Positions 63,981 through 64,000 of a stretch of 64,000 nucleotides of DNA are shown piece by piece (position 1 is the stretch's first letter; each line of letters begins with the position of its first letter). The DNA lies in contig NZ_CP134949.1 of assembly GCF_032116555.1 (NCBI RefSeq), positions 434,001 to 498,000 of the forward strand, given 5' to 3'. A program made the translations under genes and the position numbers. The notes under the pieces were generated by a model. That model worked only from the letters and a program-made list of their open reading frames with translations, did not search any database and had not been told where the DNA came from. The DNA is from Halobaculum sp. XH14. Its GTDB lineage: Archaea > Halobacteriota > Halobacteria > Halobacteriales > Haloferacaceae.

Positions 63981-64000
63981 ATGCACTACCGCGAACTGGG
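63981..64000 (+). CDS. Start of a gene cut by the window end (possibly aldo/keto reductase)
   Basis: ATG at 63981 opens MHYRELG and runs out of the window. The first residues resemble the start of many haloarchaeal aldo/keto reductases (a Tyr-Arg-x-Leu-Gly beginning), but seven residues cannot identify a protein. A GGCTAAG stretch about 30 bp upstream could be its promoter box. Confidence 0.3.

Overview
The window is a 64 kb piece of a haloarchaeal (class Halobacteria) chromosome. The evidence is very high GC, strongly acidic proteins rich in Asp/Glu/Val, and promoters with a TATA-like box about 25-30 nt before starts that look leaderless (sui1, the KH gene, aconitase). It also has archaeal information-processing genes (Rio1 kinase, a Pno1-like KH protein, SUI1/eIF1), Tat signal peptides, surface proteins with PGF-CTERM-like tails, and a Haloferax-type I-B CRISPR-Cas system. 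I cannot assign a genus from the sequence alone.

Layout. 1-6.8 kb: rio1 (cut by the window edge), an MFS exporter, a KH-domain protein, a rhodanese, a secreted HEXXH protein and eIF1. 6.9-11.8 kb (minus strand): a MoxR ATPase - DUF58 - TgpA-like transglutaminase operon whose last two genes are separated by a copy of an intergenic repeat. 12.4-24.2 kb: a large protein related to DNA adenine methyltransferases but with a decayed catalytic motif, nicotinate phosphoribosyltransferase, an Hvo_1808-type surface protein, a nicotinamidase-like hydrolase, dihydroorotase, aconitase and dUTPase. 24.3-36.7 kb: a PAS histidine kinase with an unusual C-terminal extension, tRNA-Lys, a disulfide-reductase flavoprotein, DsrE, an M20 peptidase, an ITP/XTP pyrophosphatase, a PIN-like protein with a small partner ORF, a TrkA-type protein, and assorted membrane, VOC and beta-helix proteins.

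36.8-56.0 kb is an accessory island. It starts with a frameshifted tyrosine-integrase remnant. A complete, tightly overlapped operon follows: cas6-cas8b-cas7-cas5-cas3-cas4-cas1-cas2. Next come a 100-bp leader and one uninterrupted CRISPR array of 94 repeats and 93 spacers (46876-53057), with one decayed repeat at the far end. A second integrase remnant, an AT-richer degenerate tract and a full-length TnpB (IS1341 type) complete the island, which abuts the 3' end of tRNA-Thr. Cas1/Cas2/Cas4 would acquire spacers at the leader end, Cas6 would cut the array transcript, Cas5/7/8b would form Cascade, and HD-Cas3 would degrade the target.

56.1-64 kb returns to core genome: a conserved haloarchaeal protein, a crotonase-family enzyme, a DUF3105 lipoprotein, NAD synthetase, tRNA-Gly, an Nmad3-domain protein, a hexapeptide acyltransferase and small membrane proteins. 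NAD salvage is represented three times (nicotinamidase-like, nicotinate phosphoribosyltransferase, NadE).

A striking background feature is a family of modular intergenic elements, 0.1-0.6 kb each and at least eight copies. They are chains of short near-perfect hairpins plus conserved blocks such as GGGTGGGACTGAAAGGGGC and GGGGGCTTTCGAGG. Most gaps over 300 bp in the core regions are filled by them.
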